Positions 1-12,000 of a stretch of DNA of 64,000 bases are shown piece after piece. The first letter of the stretch is position 1; every line of letters begins with the position of its first letter. The notes below the pieces were generated by a model. That model had not been told where the DNA came from. It saw nothing but the letters and a program-made list of their open reading frames with translations, and did no database searches. The DNA is from Monomorium pharaonis. Taxonomy: Eukaryota > Arthropoda > Insecta > Hymenoptera > Formicidae. Both the position numbers and the translations under genes were made by a program. The stretch covers positions 124,001 through 188,000 of the forward strand of contig NC_050472.1 in assembly GCF_013373865.1 (NCBI RefSeq). The letters run 5' to 3'.

Positions 1-222
1 TTTCCTTTAAATGACAATCCAGTAACACTGTCTAAAAGTTTTTTATTCTTGATGTCGATTAAAATCCCGTAATGACTCAAAAAGTCAGCTCCTAAAATAG
101 GGCGTTGAATATCCGCGACACAAATTTCCATTTAAAATTTCTGCGCAGTCCAAGATTTAAAACTAAGGTTTTAACTCCATAGGTATTAATCCTGGATCCA
201 TTAGCAGCAAACAGTTTAAAAG
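1..222 (-). repeat. Inverted copy of the retropepsin end
   Basis: This stretch is the near-perfect reverse complement of about 1541-1757, the 3' end of the protease coding region of the adjacent gypsy fragment. It stops close to 222, where the sequence changes to the remnant LTR. A head-to-head duplication like this can come from a second inverted insertion, a rearranged copy or an assembly join at the contig edge. The pairing is seen directly; the cause is not known. Confidence 0.85.
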
Positions 223-331
223 AAGAAATTATTTATTCATTTGTAAGCTTGATATTAGTAAACACGTATAACTTTACAAAGTCTATTTATTTCATAAGTA
301 TAAGATAGAATAGGGAAATCTTTCCCATAAC
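223..331 (+). mobile_element. Truncated 5' LTR end
   Basis: AT-rich sequence lying directly before a primer-binding site, so by position it is the U5/R remainder of a 5' LTR. Its left part is cut by the inverted fragment. No second LTR copy is present in the window, so its limits cannot be fixed. Confidence 0.5.
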
Positions 332-350
332 TGGTGACCCCGACGTGATT
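332..350 (+). other. Primer-binding site, tRNA-Trp type
   Basis: The 19 bases TGGTGACCCCGACGTGATT are the reverse complement of a tRNA 3' end AATCACGTCGGGGTCA plus CCA. That matches the 3' end of animal tRNA-Trp as I know it. The site lies just after the presumed LTR end and before gag, the normal place for minus-strand priming in a Ty3/gypsy element. Confidence 0.75.
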
Positions 351-418
351 GAAAAGACAAGCCTGTCAAAGAATCGTGTTTACGTTTTGGCTCTCCTGAC
401 GATTGTCGTGCACGAAAT

Positions 419-1382
419 TTGAAATCTTTCTTCGAGATGCCTGTTGAACGTTCTCCTGTGTCTTCTCCTGGGACATCGACTGAACAACCTCAAGAACATC
501 TGCTTCTGGAAACGAAGGATCAACATGATGTTAACCGGACTCTCTTTTCTGATCAACATTCATCAGCTATACGAGGTGACACCCAAGAAATTCACTCGAA
601 TGAATTCCGTCTTTTGAAATTGCCATCTTTTTGGCATAAACAACCGAAACTTTGGTTTGCTCAATTGGAAAGTGAATTTTTAATATATAGAATTCGTTCT
701 GATGATGTTAAATATAATTCGTTATACGTCACCTTGATGAACAAGCTTTAGTAGCTGTTGCTGAGATTGTTGAAAATCCTCCAGAGCGAGATAAATATCT
801 TTATTTAAAAAATGTACTTATAAATCGATTTTCTGATTCTGAGGAGAAAAGGTTACGTCAATTATTAGCTGGAATTGAATTAAATGATAAAAGCCGACGG
901 AATTGCTTCGAGAACTTAAACAATTAGCTGGAAATGCTATTTCTGAGAATATTCTCCATTCGATCTGGCTTCAAAGATTACCTCTTAGAGTTCAAGCTAC
1001 TTTAGCTGTTGTTGATGAAGCTCCTTTAATCAAGCTTGCTGAATTGGCTGATAAGATTTTGGAGAGAGATTCGGGCTTACAAATTGCCGCTGTAACTTCT
1101 ACACCTGAATCTGGTTCCTCTAGTTTAGCTGATTTGGAGCGTAGAATTTCCGCTTTAGAAGTTAAACGCTATAGAAGCAGATCGAGATCTAGATTTAATT
1201 ATAACAAGAGATTTAGATCAAATTCTCGGAATAAGTATTTCAAGAATGATAAATCTGATAAATCTGATAAATCAGATAAAGTGCCTACTTGTTTTTATCA
1301 TAAGAAATTTGGTGATAAAGCTCAAAAATGTACAATACCTTGTGCTATGTCTAAAGCTTTTACTGCAAATCCGGAAAACTGA
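419..1382 (+). pseudogene. Gag of a Ty3/gypsy retrotransposon, frameshifted
   Basis: The conceptual product matches gag of insect gypsy elements of the K02A2.6-like type. It has a conserved block with SFWHKQPKLWFAQLE near residue 70 of the first frame, then a leucine-rich capsid-like section. A basic Arg/Ser stretch follows, then a degenerate Cys/His knuckle (CFYHKKFGDKAQKC) near 1290. The frame changes at about 735 and again at about 890-900, so it cannot be translated through as written. No ATG clearly marks the start; an ATG at 437 is in frame. It is followed at once by the protease region of the same element. Confidence 0.8.
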
Positions 1383-1384
1383 TT

Positions 1385-1753
1385 TTGCCGTTGAGTCATG
1401 AGGCAGATTGTGACGGTTTACCTTGTAGTCGCCTCATTGTTACTGATAAAACTTCATTACTCAATTTTCTTGTTGATACCGGAGCTGACATTTCATTGAT
1501 TCCTAAAAGATTAGCTCAGTTTTCTCAATCTTCTTCATCTTTTAAACTGTTTGCTGCTAATGGATCCAGGATTAATACCTATGGAGTTAAAACCTTAGTT
1601 TTAAATCTTGGACTGCGCAGAAATTTTAAATGGAAATTTTGTGTCGCGGATATTCAACGCCCTATTTTAGGAGCTGACTTTTTGAGTCATTACGGGATTT
1701 TAATCGACATCAAGAATAAAAACTTTAGACAGTGTTACTGGATTGTCATTTAA
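1385..1753 (+). pseudogene. Retropepsin-like aspartic protease, truncated pol
   Basis: The frame contains the retroviral-type aspartic protease active site, seen as LVDTGADISLIP about 30 residues in. A typical hydrophobic flap and the ILGADFLSHYG segment follow. In intact elements this domain precedes reverse transcriptase, RNase H and integrase. Here recognisable pol sequence continues only in broken frame to about 1897 and then stops, with no reverse transcriptase. The element is therefore cut off at its 3' side where the Tnp2-like gene begins. Confidence 0.8.
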
Positions 1754-1904
1754 AGGGAAACTGTCTAATGTTAATCACTTGTCGATTTGCACTACTTCTC
1801 CTGACTCACCTTACCATAAAATCCTTGCAAGATTTCCTGAATTAACGCATTTTGCACCTTTGACTTCCAACAAGTTACATCAAGTTGAACATCCATTATA
1901 GTAG

Positions 1905-2156
1905 AAGATGAGGAAAATATGTGGATCAATCAAATTAATCTTGAAAACGATCTCATTGTAAATGATAGACGAATTAGTGCATATTGTTGAGGAGTCTTAA
2001 GATATGGGGAATAGGACATGTAAGTGGACAGAAAATAATGAATTATTACAAATCCTAAGGTTGTCTTCCAAGAACTTCCAAAAGACTACAGATCTCTTCT
2101 AAGTACTCCTCGAAGCATACTGTAAAAAATATGGAAATGGACAATTGTGGTACAAG
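1905..2156 (+). pseudogene. Outer Tnp2-like transposase, N-terminal part
   Basis: After the gypsy fragment ends, an acidic stretch is followed by pieces resembling the N-terminal region of Tnp2-like transposases: NELLQILRL near 2040, then LPKDYRSLLSTPRS near 2075-2120, then GNGQLWYK ending exactly at 2156. At least one stop and one or two single-base shifts interrupt it. The frame of the final piece continues precisely at 14013 if the 11.85-kb insertion and one AG are removed. The true start of the gene lies in or beyond the gypsy fragment and is not visible. Confidence 0.6.
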
Positions 2157-2343
2157 CCCAGCAAACGAAAAAAGATTGAAAAGAATTGGAATGGGATTGC
2201 CAGAAATTCAATTAAGAACTTTCCGAATTCCATTTTGTCAAAAAAAGGGATTGAAATGGTTTTTAATACCATGGAATTCTTTATTTCGGAAAGAATTTGT
2301 CTTTCTTGAATCCCATCCAATTACGACACAAAAAACATAACGG
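2157..2343 (+). repeat. Left terminus of the 11.85-kb transposon
   Basis: The terminal inverted repeat is followed by degenerate GGAATGGGATTG and GAATTCCATTTTG words. The same vocabulary occurs, in opposite orientation, just inside the right end (13770-14010). Short open frames here on both strands are by-products of this simple vocabulary. Confidence 0.7.
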
Positions 2344-2700
2344 AATGAATACCACTGAATGCCAAGTTAGGGATTGGAAAGTTTCATCATGAATTCCATT
2401 GAATACCATTGATTCCGTGAACGAAATGAATACCATTGAATGCCAAATTAAGAATTAAAAATTTTCGTATTGAATTCCATCTATTCTGACAATGAAATGA
2501 ATACCATTGAATGCCAAATTAAGAATTAAAAATCTCCGTATTGAATTCCGTCTATTCTGACAATGAAATGAATACCATTGAATGTCAAGTTAGGAATTAA
2601 AAATTTCCGTATTGAATTCCATTGATTTCCGTCTATTCTGACAATAAAATGAATACCATTGAATGCCAAATTTGGAAATCAAAATGTATATATCGAATTC
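2344..2700. repeat. Subterminal tandem repeat, about 78-bp period
   Basis: Four to five copies of a unit run head to tail. Each copy contains GAATACCATTGAATGCC, AAGTTAGGAATTAAAA-like sequence, CGTATTGAATTCC and TCTATTCTGACAATG. Copies differ by scattered substitutions and one short insertion. In CACTA elements of plants, subterminal repeats bind the accessory TNPA protein. The position here, just inside the terminus, suggests a similar role, but binding is inferred. Confidence 0.8.
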
Positions 2701-3286
2701 CATTGAATTCCGGCGATGTTTACAACAGAACAAATTCCATTTTATTCTAATTAAGAATAAAAAACAAGTATACGTTAAATTCCTAGTTCTATCCCATCAT
2801 TATTTAAATCTATATTATATATTGTCATCCCCTATCACTTATAAAATTGAAAGTCATTCTTATAAATTAATTATAATTTCAAAGTTCCATATTAGTTAAA
2901 TTTTTGATATTTTTGGGATAAACAGACTAATGTAAAACACTTTTTTTTAAATACTAAATAATGGATATTGTTACATTAAAATAAAACGTTTTATTTACAA
3001 AAATTATATTAAAATATTTTATTGCAATTATATATACAATTATATGTACAATTAAGTTGACAATAAAATAAATTATATTATCTTTCGTTTTTTAGCGTAC
3101 AGCGTGACCTCGATGAGAATTGTATTTTTACCTACTCCGAGTAACCAAAGCATGTAAAGTCATATAAGACATAGTGTTTTTAAAATAATATTAAGTATTA
3201 TAATACACATTCTTACAATAAATAACATTATCAATTTTACATAAAATTATTGATTTAAGATAATTTAAAAAAATAAAAAGTTTTAA
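2701..3286. other. AT-rich 3' flank of the minus-strand transposase
   Basis: No supported gene. The block lies between the subterminal repeats and the stop codon of the minus-strand transposase, so it should hold that gene's 3' UTR. Several AATAAA-like words occur on the minus strand, but none can be singled out. Confidence 0.4.
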
Positions 3287-5763
3287 TTAATCAGCCTCGA
3301 ATACATTAGGCATTGAACAAACATACATTTGTTCTCCAATGTCTACTAGAACCATCTTTGAAGCAACCTCGACTATTGACACTAAAAATTGATTACTTGT
3401 TAGCGATCTTATCTTCCACATATGTGGTATTTCAATTTCTCCAAGAATTACCTTCTCTAAAAGCAATTCACTGACATTGAAATAACATCCAGTATCGGGA
3501 AAACTGATTATTTCTAAAATTTGTGCAATTTTCTTTGATTTTAGCTGAATAATACTATTATTCCATCTTTTGGACCGCGTGTAATTTTTAGTTTGGTATA
3601 ATTGGTTATTATACACACATTTCTCATATTTTACGCCTCCAGCTGTGTATACATCTGCAAAATATTTGCCCGATCCAAAAAAAGTTACACCCTCTGTAAC
3701 TTCTACGTTTACAGTTGACCGATTGCCACAAAATAGTTTATCACAATAAATTTTTACATTATTCGGTAAAGAATTAGTAGCTACGCCTACTCGATATGAC
3801 ATAACTTGCAATGATTTTTGGCCATTTGTTGCTCTACTCCCTTTGGCCCGTTGACTAGTTGCTTCAAAACAAAAATGTTACTTTCATACGGGAAAACCGA
3901 TGTCGCCCAAAGAGGTCCTGATTTTCTAACAGATTGAACGCAATGAAGAATAGAATGAACATTATATCGCATTGCAATCGTTCCATACAAATTTTCAAAA
4001 TCTGCTACAAACTTCAAGAGATCTACTTCGCACTGATCCAGTTCAGAATGCGAGATTGAGGTCTTTTGTAAAATATACACGCTTTTGACAATAGTACGTA
4101 ATGTTCGAGATTTTTCTTTGGCACTAAATCCATACAAACAGGTATAGAGTAATATAACAACCATGACTTCCAATCTTTTGCTTTAAAATTACTATAATTA
4201 GTCATTGATTGCGGCAACTTCCGCAAATCGCGAGGAGGTTGAATTCTACATAATCTTTCGTTAATGATTTTCCTTGCATCGCGACTTAGAATTTTTATAA
4301 ATAAGTCCCATATGTGTTTTGTTACGCCTAAAATGACTGTATGCATGCAATCAAGCGGAAAAACCCCACACCATATCAAAATTTGATAATGATGCAAGTA
4401 CCGAAGCTCCCTTCACTCCTCGACTTTGTAATCCAGTTTTAGCCGATACTTGCACATCATATAAATGAGTTTTATGAGTTCTTAACTCGGATTCTTGGTA
4501 CTTGAAAGGATAACGCATAGCAGAAATATATAGCCCAGGATGATAACAGTAGCTACACCCAAAATATCCATTATATTGTATTCTATTTTGGACTACTGGT
4601 CGAGCTACAGAATCCATTGAACAACATAAAACAGTCGGCGCATATGAGATACAAACATTATCAACCGTTATGCCAAGATCGACACCGTCTTTACGTAAAC
4701 GATTAATTTGTTTAATGAACTCCGTAATGTATGTATTCATAAGTCGAGGAGTCGGCTCATGTTCAACAATCATGATACCTACCATCAATACATATTTAAA
4801 GCGCATTGTTGGTGGTAAATCATTGAAAATGAGTTGAAGAGGCCAAAAACTTCGTTTTGACTTATGAAATAATGGCGCTCCATCAGTATTAATATTACAT
4901 GTTAAAGAAGTGGGATAGTCCATAATCATTTTACGATATAATTCCCCGTCGCTTATATCACTAATATCTCTACTTTCTTGTGTAACGCGCCGAGCATTAA
5001 TTTTTTCAATCAAAGCATTCCGAACATTTTTATCCTGCATAAGTAAATCTAATTGGTACCGTAAATCTATAGATAAAAACATATTTGTGCTTGACAAACT
5101 TATATTGTGTTTATGATTGCAAAACTCGCACAATATTTGATTCGCCTCAAAATGTTTCTTTGTTGTAGAATATAATTTGCTGTAACAATTAGTGCAATAA
5201 TAATGATAAGTTATTATATTATCCGGTGGGTTGATTTGCTTCGCGAATCTATGATTTGATATATTAATATTACGAAAAGCTGGTCCAGCACATATATGAA
5301 GAAGTTCCATTATAGATTTGCGCGCTTCATTTGACGCACGATATCGCAAACAGTGCCCAGCTACCATCGAGACAACATCATCTACACTTAAACCCGCCGC
5401 CGGAAACATTATTGCACTACCTGTGCGTGTATGAAATTCTTCATTTCGCACGTCTAAATCATCTTCATTTTCTTCTTCAATGTCATCAACACTCCCAGTG
5501 ACACTTCCTGCATCCGACGTATTTTCATCAAATGCCATTTCTTCGTAAGATGCATGTACCCATTTTTGATCTTCAAATGAGATATTCTCTTGCACACATT
5601 GTGCAGATTGTGGTATTGTATTTTCGTGACTAACACCAGCACTGCCAATGACTTCTTGTTCAAATATTCCAGCGTTACAAAGCTGATTCGAACACGATGG
5701 TTCACAATCAGTAATCCCTACGAGGAACACAAGATATGTATTATTATACTCTTGAAAAGCCAT
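3287..5763 (-). CDS. Tnp2-like (CMC group) transposase, three 1-base shifts
   Basis: Reads as a nearly complete Tnp2/DUF4218-type transposase. From an ATG at 5763 (residue 1) there is an acidic Ser/Asp/Glu region (about 85-110), then two CxxC pairs (CTNC near 190, CEFC near 212). The core motif NTDGAPLF lies near 292. CCSMDSVARPVVQN (near 380) and a zinc-ribbon-like CSYC (near 403) follow, then RGVKGASVL and a DCMHTVILGVTK block, and YNVHSILHCV about 300 residues before the end. The frame shifts by one base near 4362 (T run), 4075 and 3815 (A run). Apart from these the length and motif order are intact. An in-frame hydrophobic extension reaches 5859, and an intron near 5720 is possible. It lies divergent to the BEN gene in the same element. 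Role: presumed cut-and-paste transposase in the nucleus. Confidence 0.85.
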
Positions 5764-5863
5764 TAATATGACACACAAAAGATATTGAAAAATTACTAAA
5801 ATAAAGATATATATTTCATTGCAATACATCAAATTAAACAAGAAATATTTTTGTTTCAAAATT

Positions 5864-8140
5864 AATGATATAATGATATTAATTTATAATAATAACTAAT
5901 TGCGTAATTAATTCGGAGTAAACAGCTAGGTTTAACAAATCAAAACGTATATATTTCATTAAATTTTAAATAAATTTGTAGATCTCCAAAATTCACAAAA
6001 ACATGATTACGATAAACATCGTTCTAAATTGATTGAAATTTATTTCATGTAAAAATCCAAAATAAAGTATTTTTGATTTGTCCTGAAATCTTTCTTCTAA
6101 TCTTTTTTTCGCAATAATTATAAAAAAATCTATTTTTGTTACAATTGATTTTGCAATATTAACCGTTCCTATAGCTGACTAATTAATCTCTTCAATATTT
6201 TCTCTGCAGTATCTTAAGAGTTATCTTTTATTTTTATATAGCGTTCTTCTTATTTACGTTTATTTTTTTCGCCGACTGTAAGAGTTTAAGAAGGAAACTT
6301 TTTAAGGTAATCCTGTAGTGTACACAAAGAACTGGGCTAGTGCTCACATAAACTGTATATATTTTAAGGAGTTTTTGAAGTGACTGATTTGAATCAGATT
6401 TGCAAAATTAATTTGTTTAAGCAAATTGTTATAAATTATTTGTTTAAACAATTTCTTTAAACAAGTTATTGCAAAATTCTTTTTTTGAACTTGTACTTAT
6501 ATATGTAATTTTTTTATAATTTTTTCCTAGAACATAATTTTGATTTTTTTAAAATTAAATTTTGCAATAAACTTTTACAACCCGGTAAAAAAATTGTACG
6601 CAAATAAAAATGCTTTATAAAAATGAAAAATAGCTCTTTAAGGTACCGCATAAAAAATATTACAAAAATTAATTAGTCGGCTACAATAACAATTTAAATA
6701 TGATAAAAATAACTGCTCATAAACCTCCTTTTTTTATTTATGATAATACAAGACAGTATCACATTTTGCACCTGGAAAATATTATTATTACAAAAATATT
6801 TATAATTACAGCCCAAAGTATTACAATTTTTTAATTTATGTACTTTATATGATACACGTGAAAATATACTGTAGTAAAGTAAAATTAATAAATTCTTGTC
6901 ATAGTATTTAGAGTTTGTGAACAAAACTATGATACTAACTTCATATATTAATATGAAAAAATAAATTTTATTGTCAAGGCACAGCATAGAATTGAATACT
7001 AAAATCCTGGCTAAAGTATTATTTTTCTCAATAAACTTTCTTTACAGTTTTTCGAGGAGAGGAGGAATATAGATGCTAGTTAGCATCAAAAATATTAAAT
7101 TGCTTGTCAATTTATTTTGTGACATTACGTTCCAGCTTTATGTAAGGACAGTGTTTTAAGACCAACAAATATGCGGCGCTCAGTTCGCGTGAGCTATGTT
7201 TCGTATATAAATTCACACAAATAATTAATAGGCACTAAGAACCACCATAGATTTTCTGCAGACCAACATAGGTATTTCTATATATCCTTGTTTGAATACT
7301 AGATATTGTCACTAAGTTTGATTCTTATCCAGCATTGGCTCTAATAATAAATATTTCCTTGTTCCCAAATTGAGAATGTCATACTGTCCTATATATATTT
7401 TCATATATAATATTATACAAATTTTCTTTTTACTTAAAAAAATAATAACTTGATCAACAAACACAAAAAACATTGTAATGTCTTGGAATAAAAAGTCATC
7501 ATACAGCAGATAAAAGGTATTTATGAAGAACGCGATAAAGAAAAGGTGATAATAAACAAGTGCCCAAAAGTTAGAAGTTCATTACTTATTATAATAAAAT
7601 TGAAATAAGTTGAAATAATATTAAACCTGTGCGTTCATCTACACGACGTAACATTGCGTCGTATTTCTGTTTCCATTTCTTATATGTAGCTTTCGATACC
7701 ATGTCCTTGTTGAAGTTTCTTTGTAACCATAGTTTGTATCTTTTTCTTTCCATGTTGTATTCAGTGTTTCAATATTCACTGCAATTCAATGCAACAAACA
7801 AAATTAGCAATATACAACAGTATTTTACTACATCAATTTTACAACAAAAACACAGATAAAAATATTAATTAATTTTATGACAAAACTATAAAAGACTACA
7901 AATGTTTTGAATTAATTTGCATACATTTCAACACATTGTTACGTTCAAGTAAAGTGAAAAAATAATGCATGTTTATGGCATATGAAAGAGATTGATTAGG
8001 TTTATTTATTCGCTTGAAATAAAACATAAAGAAATAAAGCCTCTATAAAAAGTGCAAAAGCATATATTTGTTACATATGTGCAAAGGCCTCACTATGCAA
8101 AACAAGTTGATTTTTATTGTAAAGCAGGATTGATAAAGTG
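5864..8140. other. AT-rich divergent intergenic region of the transposon
   Basis: Lies between the 5' ends of the two divergently transcribed genes, so any promoters for transposase and BEN gene should be here or just downstream. I see no conserved coding sequence, no tRNA and no clear core promoter. Short frames such as those at 6694-6987 and 7629-7859 have AT-driven composition and no recognisable domain. Confidence 0.5.
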
Positions 8141-8222
8141 TGTTGCTCACGAGCTTTCCTCTTTTTCTCTTTCTTCTACCTTATTCGAATGAAAGAGAGA
8201 AAGAATTACTCGCGAGCAACAT
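8141..8222. repeat. Short hairpin, GTTGCTCACGAG arms
   Basis: Inverted arms TGTTGCTCACGAG and CTCGCGAGCAACA flank a CTTTC/GAAAG-rich centre that also pairs. This is an 82-bp hairpin of MITE type within the large transposon. No target duplication was recognised. Confidence 0.6.
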
Positions 8223-8586
8223 TTCGTCAGACCTATTGTAAAGTTATGTACATATATACAATAACGTTGATACTTATTAAAATGATAAAAAATCTTACCT
8301 TGAATACCGTAAAATGATCTCTGCTATCTGCTTCCAATGACTGCGTATAATTTTAATGGAAGATGTACATACAGGTTAGCAATGCAGTCTTTCAAAATCT
8401 GAATGTCACATACTTCAAACGCAAATATTCGAAAGTCACAGAAATATGTGACTTCTTTCCGCGAATGCACTGCACAAGACGTAAATCACGTAGTTACGTA
8501 TTATAAATTACGTATTACACAATATAACCTGAGTCAGCAACAGGTATAAATATCAACGGCCGCCTCGTGGCGTCATGATATTAGAC

Positions 8587-8698
8587 CTGTTCTTTTTAGC
8601 TGCACTGATGCACTGGTGCAACAAGTTAAAGTGAGACAAATATATTTTTCTCATTCTAACTTGTTACACCAGTGCAGCAGTGCAGCGAAAAAGAACAG
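8587..8698. mobile_element. 112-bp MITE upstream of the BEN gene
   Basis: Arms of about 50 bp pair across the whole element, starting CTGTTCTTTTTAGCTGCACTG and ending with its inverted, slightly diverged copy. AC flanks both sides, possibly a 2-bp target duplication. It sits about 370 bp before the BEN gene's chosen ATG and could affect its promoter. Confidence 0.7.
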
Positions 8699-9067
8699 AC
8701 CAATTGTACCTTATGGCTTTCGTTTCGGTACGAACTACGAACACGTGCGTCCCGGCTGCACGTGACGTGCAGTCAATGATTGGGCGCACGGTATTGGTAG
8801 CCGGCAGGCAATATCGTTCTCGATTCTCGGTGCCTGGCGAATGTGATTTTCTCTGCTTTCGCGTGCTCGGTAATTTCGACGTCCTTAGTCCTGATATCAT
8901 TTCTTGAGCTGTGTATTCGCGTTCGGTTCTCTTGCCTGCACAGCATTAATCGATTCTCGCGTCGTTTAAATCTGAGCGATTTCTCGTGTTCGATTTCTGC
9001 CCAAACCGGCATTTTCGTGTTCACGCGACGTGTGTGTGTTGACCGTCCACATTGCGTGGGCCGAAAC

Positions 9068-12000
9068 ATGTATGCGTACGTGCGGATTCCGCCAACAAAA
9101 AATGTCCACGAGTTTCGGAAAGTTGTGCCGGTGAAAGATATTAAAAGATTCAATTCACAAAATCCACTTAATCCGCGACAATTGTATAAAATTAAGCACA
9201 ATGGAGATATCGTCGTAGGTCACGTTCTACGTACTGCAAGTAAGTAAAAAAATTATATTGTCTTATATATTTAAATTTTTTATTGTACCAGATTATCAAA
9301 AATTTCCTTAAAAAATTCCTTTAAAAAAACATTTAATGCAACAGATTTTTTATATAAATTTATTGTTAAATATTTTTATTATTAATTTATTATCATTATT
9401 TGTAGATACCAAGAGCGAATTGGAAGCAATGGTGGCAGGAAAAAGGATGAATGTCCCACCGTCACAACATCTACTGTCACCATCTGACAGCTTTAGCACT
9501 GATATTGAAAACTCACCAAAGTCTGCTAAGGTACGTTAATATACTAAGAAACAATAGCCTTGTTCGTTTTGTCTATTCTGGGTCTACTCGGAGCAAACCC
9601 AAGCAGACCAATGCATACTTTAATAGGTTGGCGTCATCGGAATCAATTAGAGTGCGTTGATCTGCTTGGGTTTGCTCCGAGTAGACCCAGGACAGACAAA
9701 ACGAACAAGGCTAATGACTCTACAGTGAATTTATTATGTTTTTTTTATAGAGGAAAGGTGAAAATTTAGAACATATAAAACAACATAGGCTAAAGCAATT
9801 AAAAGAACGTCAGGCTTTGTGTGCAATTAATGCACAGTCTGTTGAAGAATACCAGGTATGAAAATTTGACACAAATTTTTATAAACTTGATATAAAGTGA
9901 TTTATGGAATTATGACAAACACATTATTAAATAGGAACATAGCACTTGCCGCAACAGCAGCTCGCCGACTTCCAATATTGAAATAGAAGATTTAAAACAT
10001 ACTATAAACGCATATAAAGCCCAATGTGATTTTTTAAAAGACAGTCTCCAGAGAAAAGAAAAAATAATTGCGGAAAAGGAGGAATGGATTGTTAAACAAA
10101 AAGATATGGAAGTAACTATTGCGGCATTACAGAAAGAAGTACAAACATTACGTCGATTGAATATTGAATTGCAGGAAGCTGCAATCTTAAAAGGAAAAGA
10201 AATCCAAAGTTCGTATATATAGATATATATATGTTTAATATACACAACATAGCAGCTATATTGTATAATATGAAATAATAATACAATTATTATTATGTAA
10301 TTGATCACTTTTTTACAGATTTCAATGAAGGCAACAATTTAAATGTGGTTACAGGAAACAACCTAACAGTGTTAAATAAACATCCGGCAGTTGGTTATAT
10401 AACGCCTGATAATAAAAGCGTAAGTGATTTCAATGTTTGCAAGATTAATTTACAGATATTTTTCTACTTACAACAGGATTACGTTCGTAATACTTTGTTT
10501 GTAAATCGAATTTATTTGTAAGTTGAATGAATAGCATTTATATTTTATGTAGTTTATATGATAAATGAAACTTTATTTAAGCAAAATAATTATAACTAAA
10601 AACGATTACAGATCTATTTAGAAAATAACGAAACAAATGTTTTTCTAAATTATTTTTAATACATTTAATTATTATTATAAAATTAATATTTAGCTTAAAC
10701 ACAGATTAATTTCACCAAGTGATTAAAAATAAGATTTTTTTCTTAAAAATAAACTTAATATAACATTTAATATTATAAAAATAATATTTAATTTAAATCA
10801 TTGATTAACGAGTGTTTTGTTAGATTAATTATAATTAATCTACTTGTTTATTTTTAGTCAATAGCATACCGGTTGTACATAAATCCGAAAATTTATAAAT
10901 TGAGATAGTCACAAGTAGAGGGATATCTGTACTTATCTTCAAGTTTTCCAAATTTCCTGAATATTTTCTAAAATTTATAACATTCGCGTGGGAAAACACT
11001 TTTTAAAATTTATTTCATATATTTATTATTGTACATTTAGTCATTCGTAACTTCCATGTAAAAAATTATTTTTTAATTTTCTTTTTAATAAATATTTATA
11101 TATTTAACAACATCAAATAGTAATTAAACAGATATGAAAAAATGTCTTTAAGTTTGCGTTATTATAAATTGAATTTTTATTTATAACTATAGTATTTGTT
11201 TTGACCATTTTTATGTATATACAATAATAAATTACAATAGTCTTTTCAGATATATGTTACGCAAATTATTGAAAAAATTTTAATAAGTTAAATTTAAATT
11301 TTCAATGTAAAAATAAATTATTAATTAAAAATATAGATTAAAAAAAACATCAACTGATTGGATAGTTTTGCAAACAGTACCACAGAATTTTACATAATGA
11401 AGCAAACTAATATTTATAAAAGATTGTTATCTAAACAATTTTAACTTTTGTTATTGCTCCCCGCAATAATAACCTTTGGAAATCTGCCCAAGTTTTTTAT
11501 TACAATATTTTCTTTATATGTCATATCTACGAATGTAATATAACAATTAAATCTTGCAGATTCATCTTGGATATGGCGAATACTTGCCCAAAACTGCATA
11601 TGTTGCAGCTGCTTGCGATTGCAGAAGGCCTGCAATTTTTGTTCGGCAAATCGCGATTTGTCTGTTTTCTTTGGAGACGCTTTTAAACAGCACTGTAACA
11701 GGCAAAGGAAGTAACCGAAATAGAAATTCTAAAAAGCCGGAAAATGCCTTAGATTGCAACAAAATTTTAGCGATTAAAGGTAATCATGTGTAATATGTAA
11801 TTTCGTATTATCTCATCAATGATTTCTTTCTCTTTTATTATTGTTTTTCTTTGTATAATCGCTTTTCTTATTATTAGACGACGAATAAAATATATCATAA
11901 AACAGTCAACCCTTAACATTTTTTACAACCACAACGATATTGAGATTTTAATTTTTTGCTGAAATTGCAACCGGTGGTGTACAAAGTAATCATATTTATA

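Noticed and set aside
2344..2700. CRISPR-like array
   Set aside because: Units of about 78 bp are head to tail without unique spacers of constant length and lie at a transposon end in a eukaryotic genome.
8664..9201. Overlapping open frames on both strands around 8.7-9.2 kb
   Set aside because: Most of the minus-strand frames and the small plus-strand one are shadows of the BEN gene's 5' region and of the MITE at 8587-8698; they have no domain and no splice support.
10477..10524. Possible additional BEN gene exon
   Set aside because: It has an acceptor-like AACAG but ends in a stop after 14 codons, and the flanking exons already join in phase without it.
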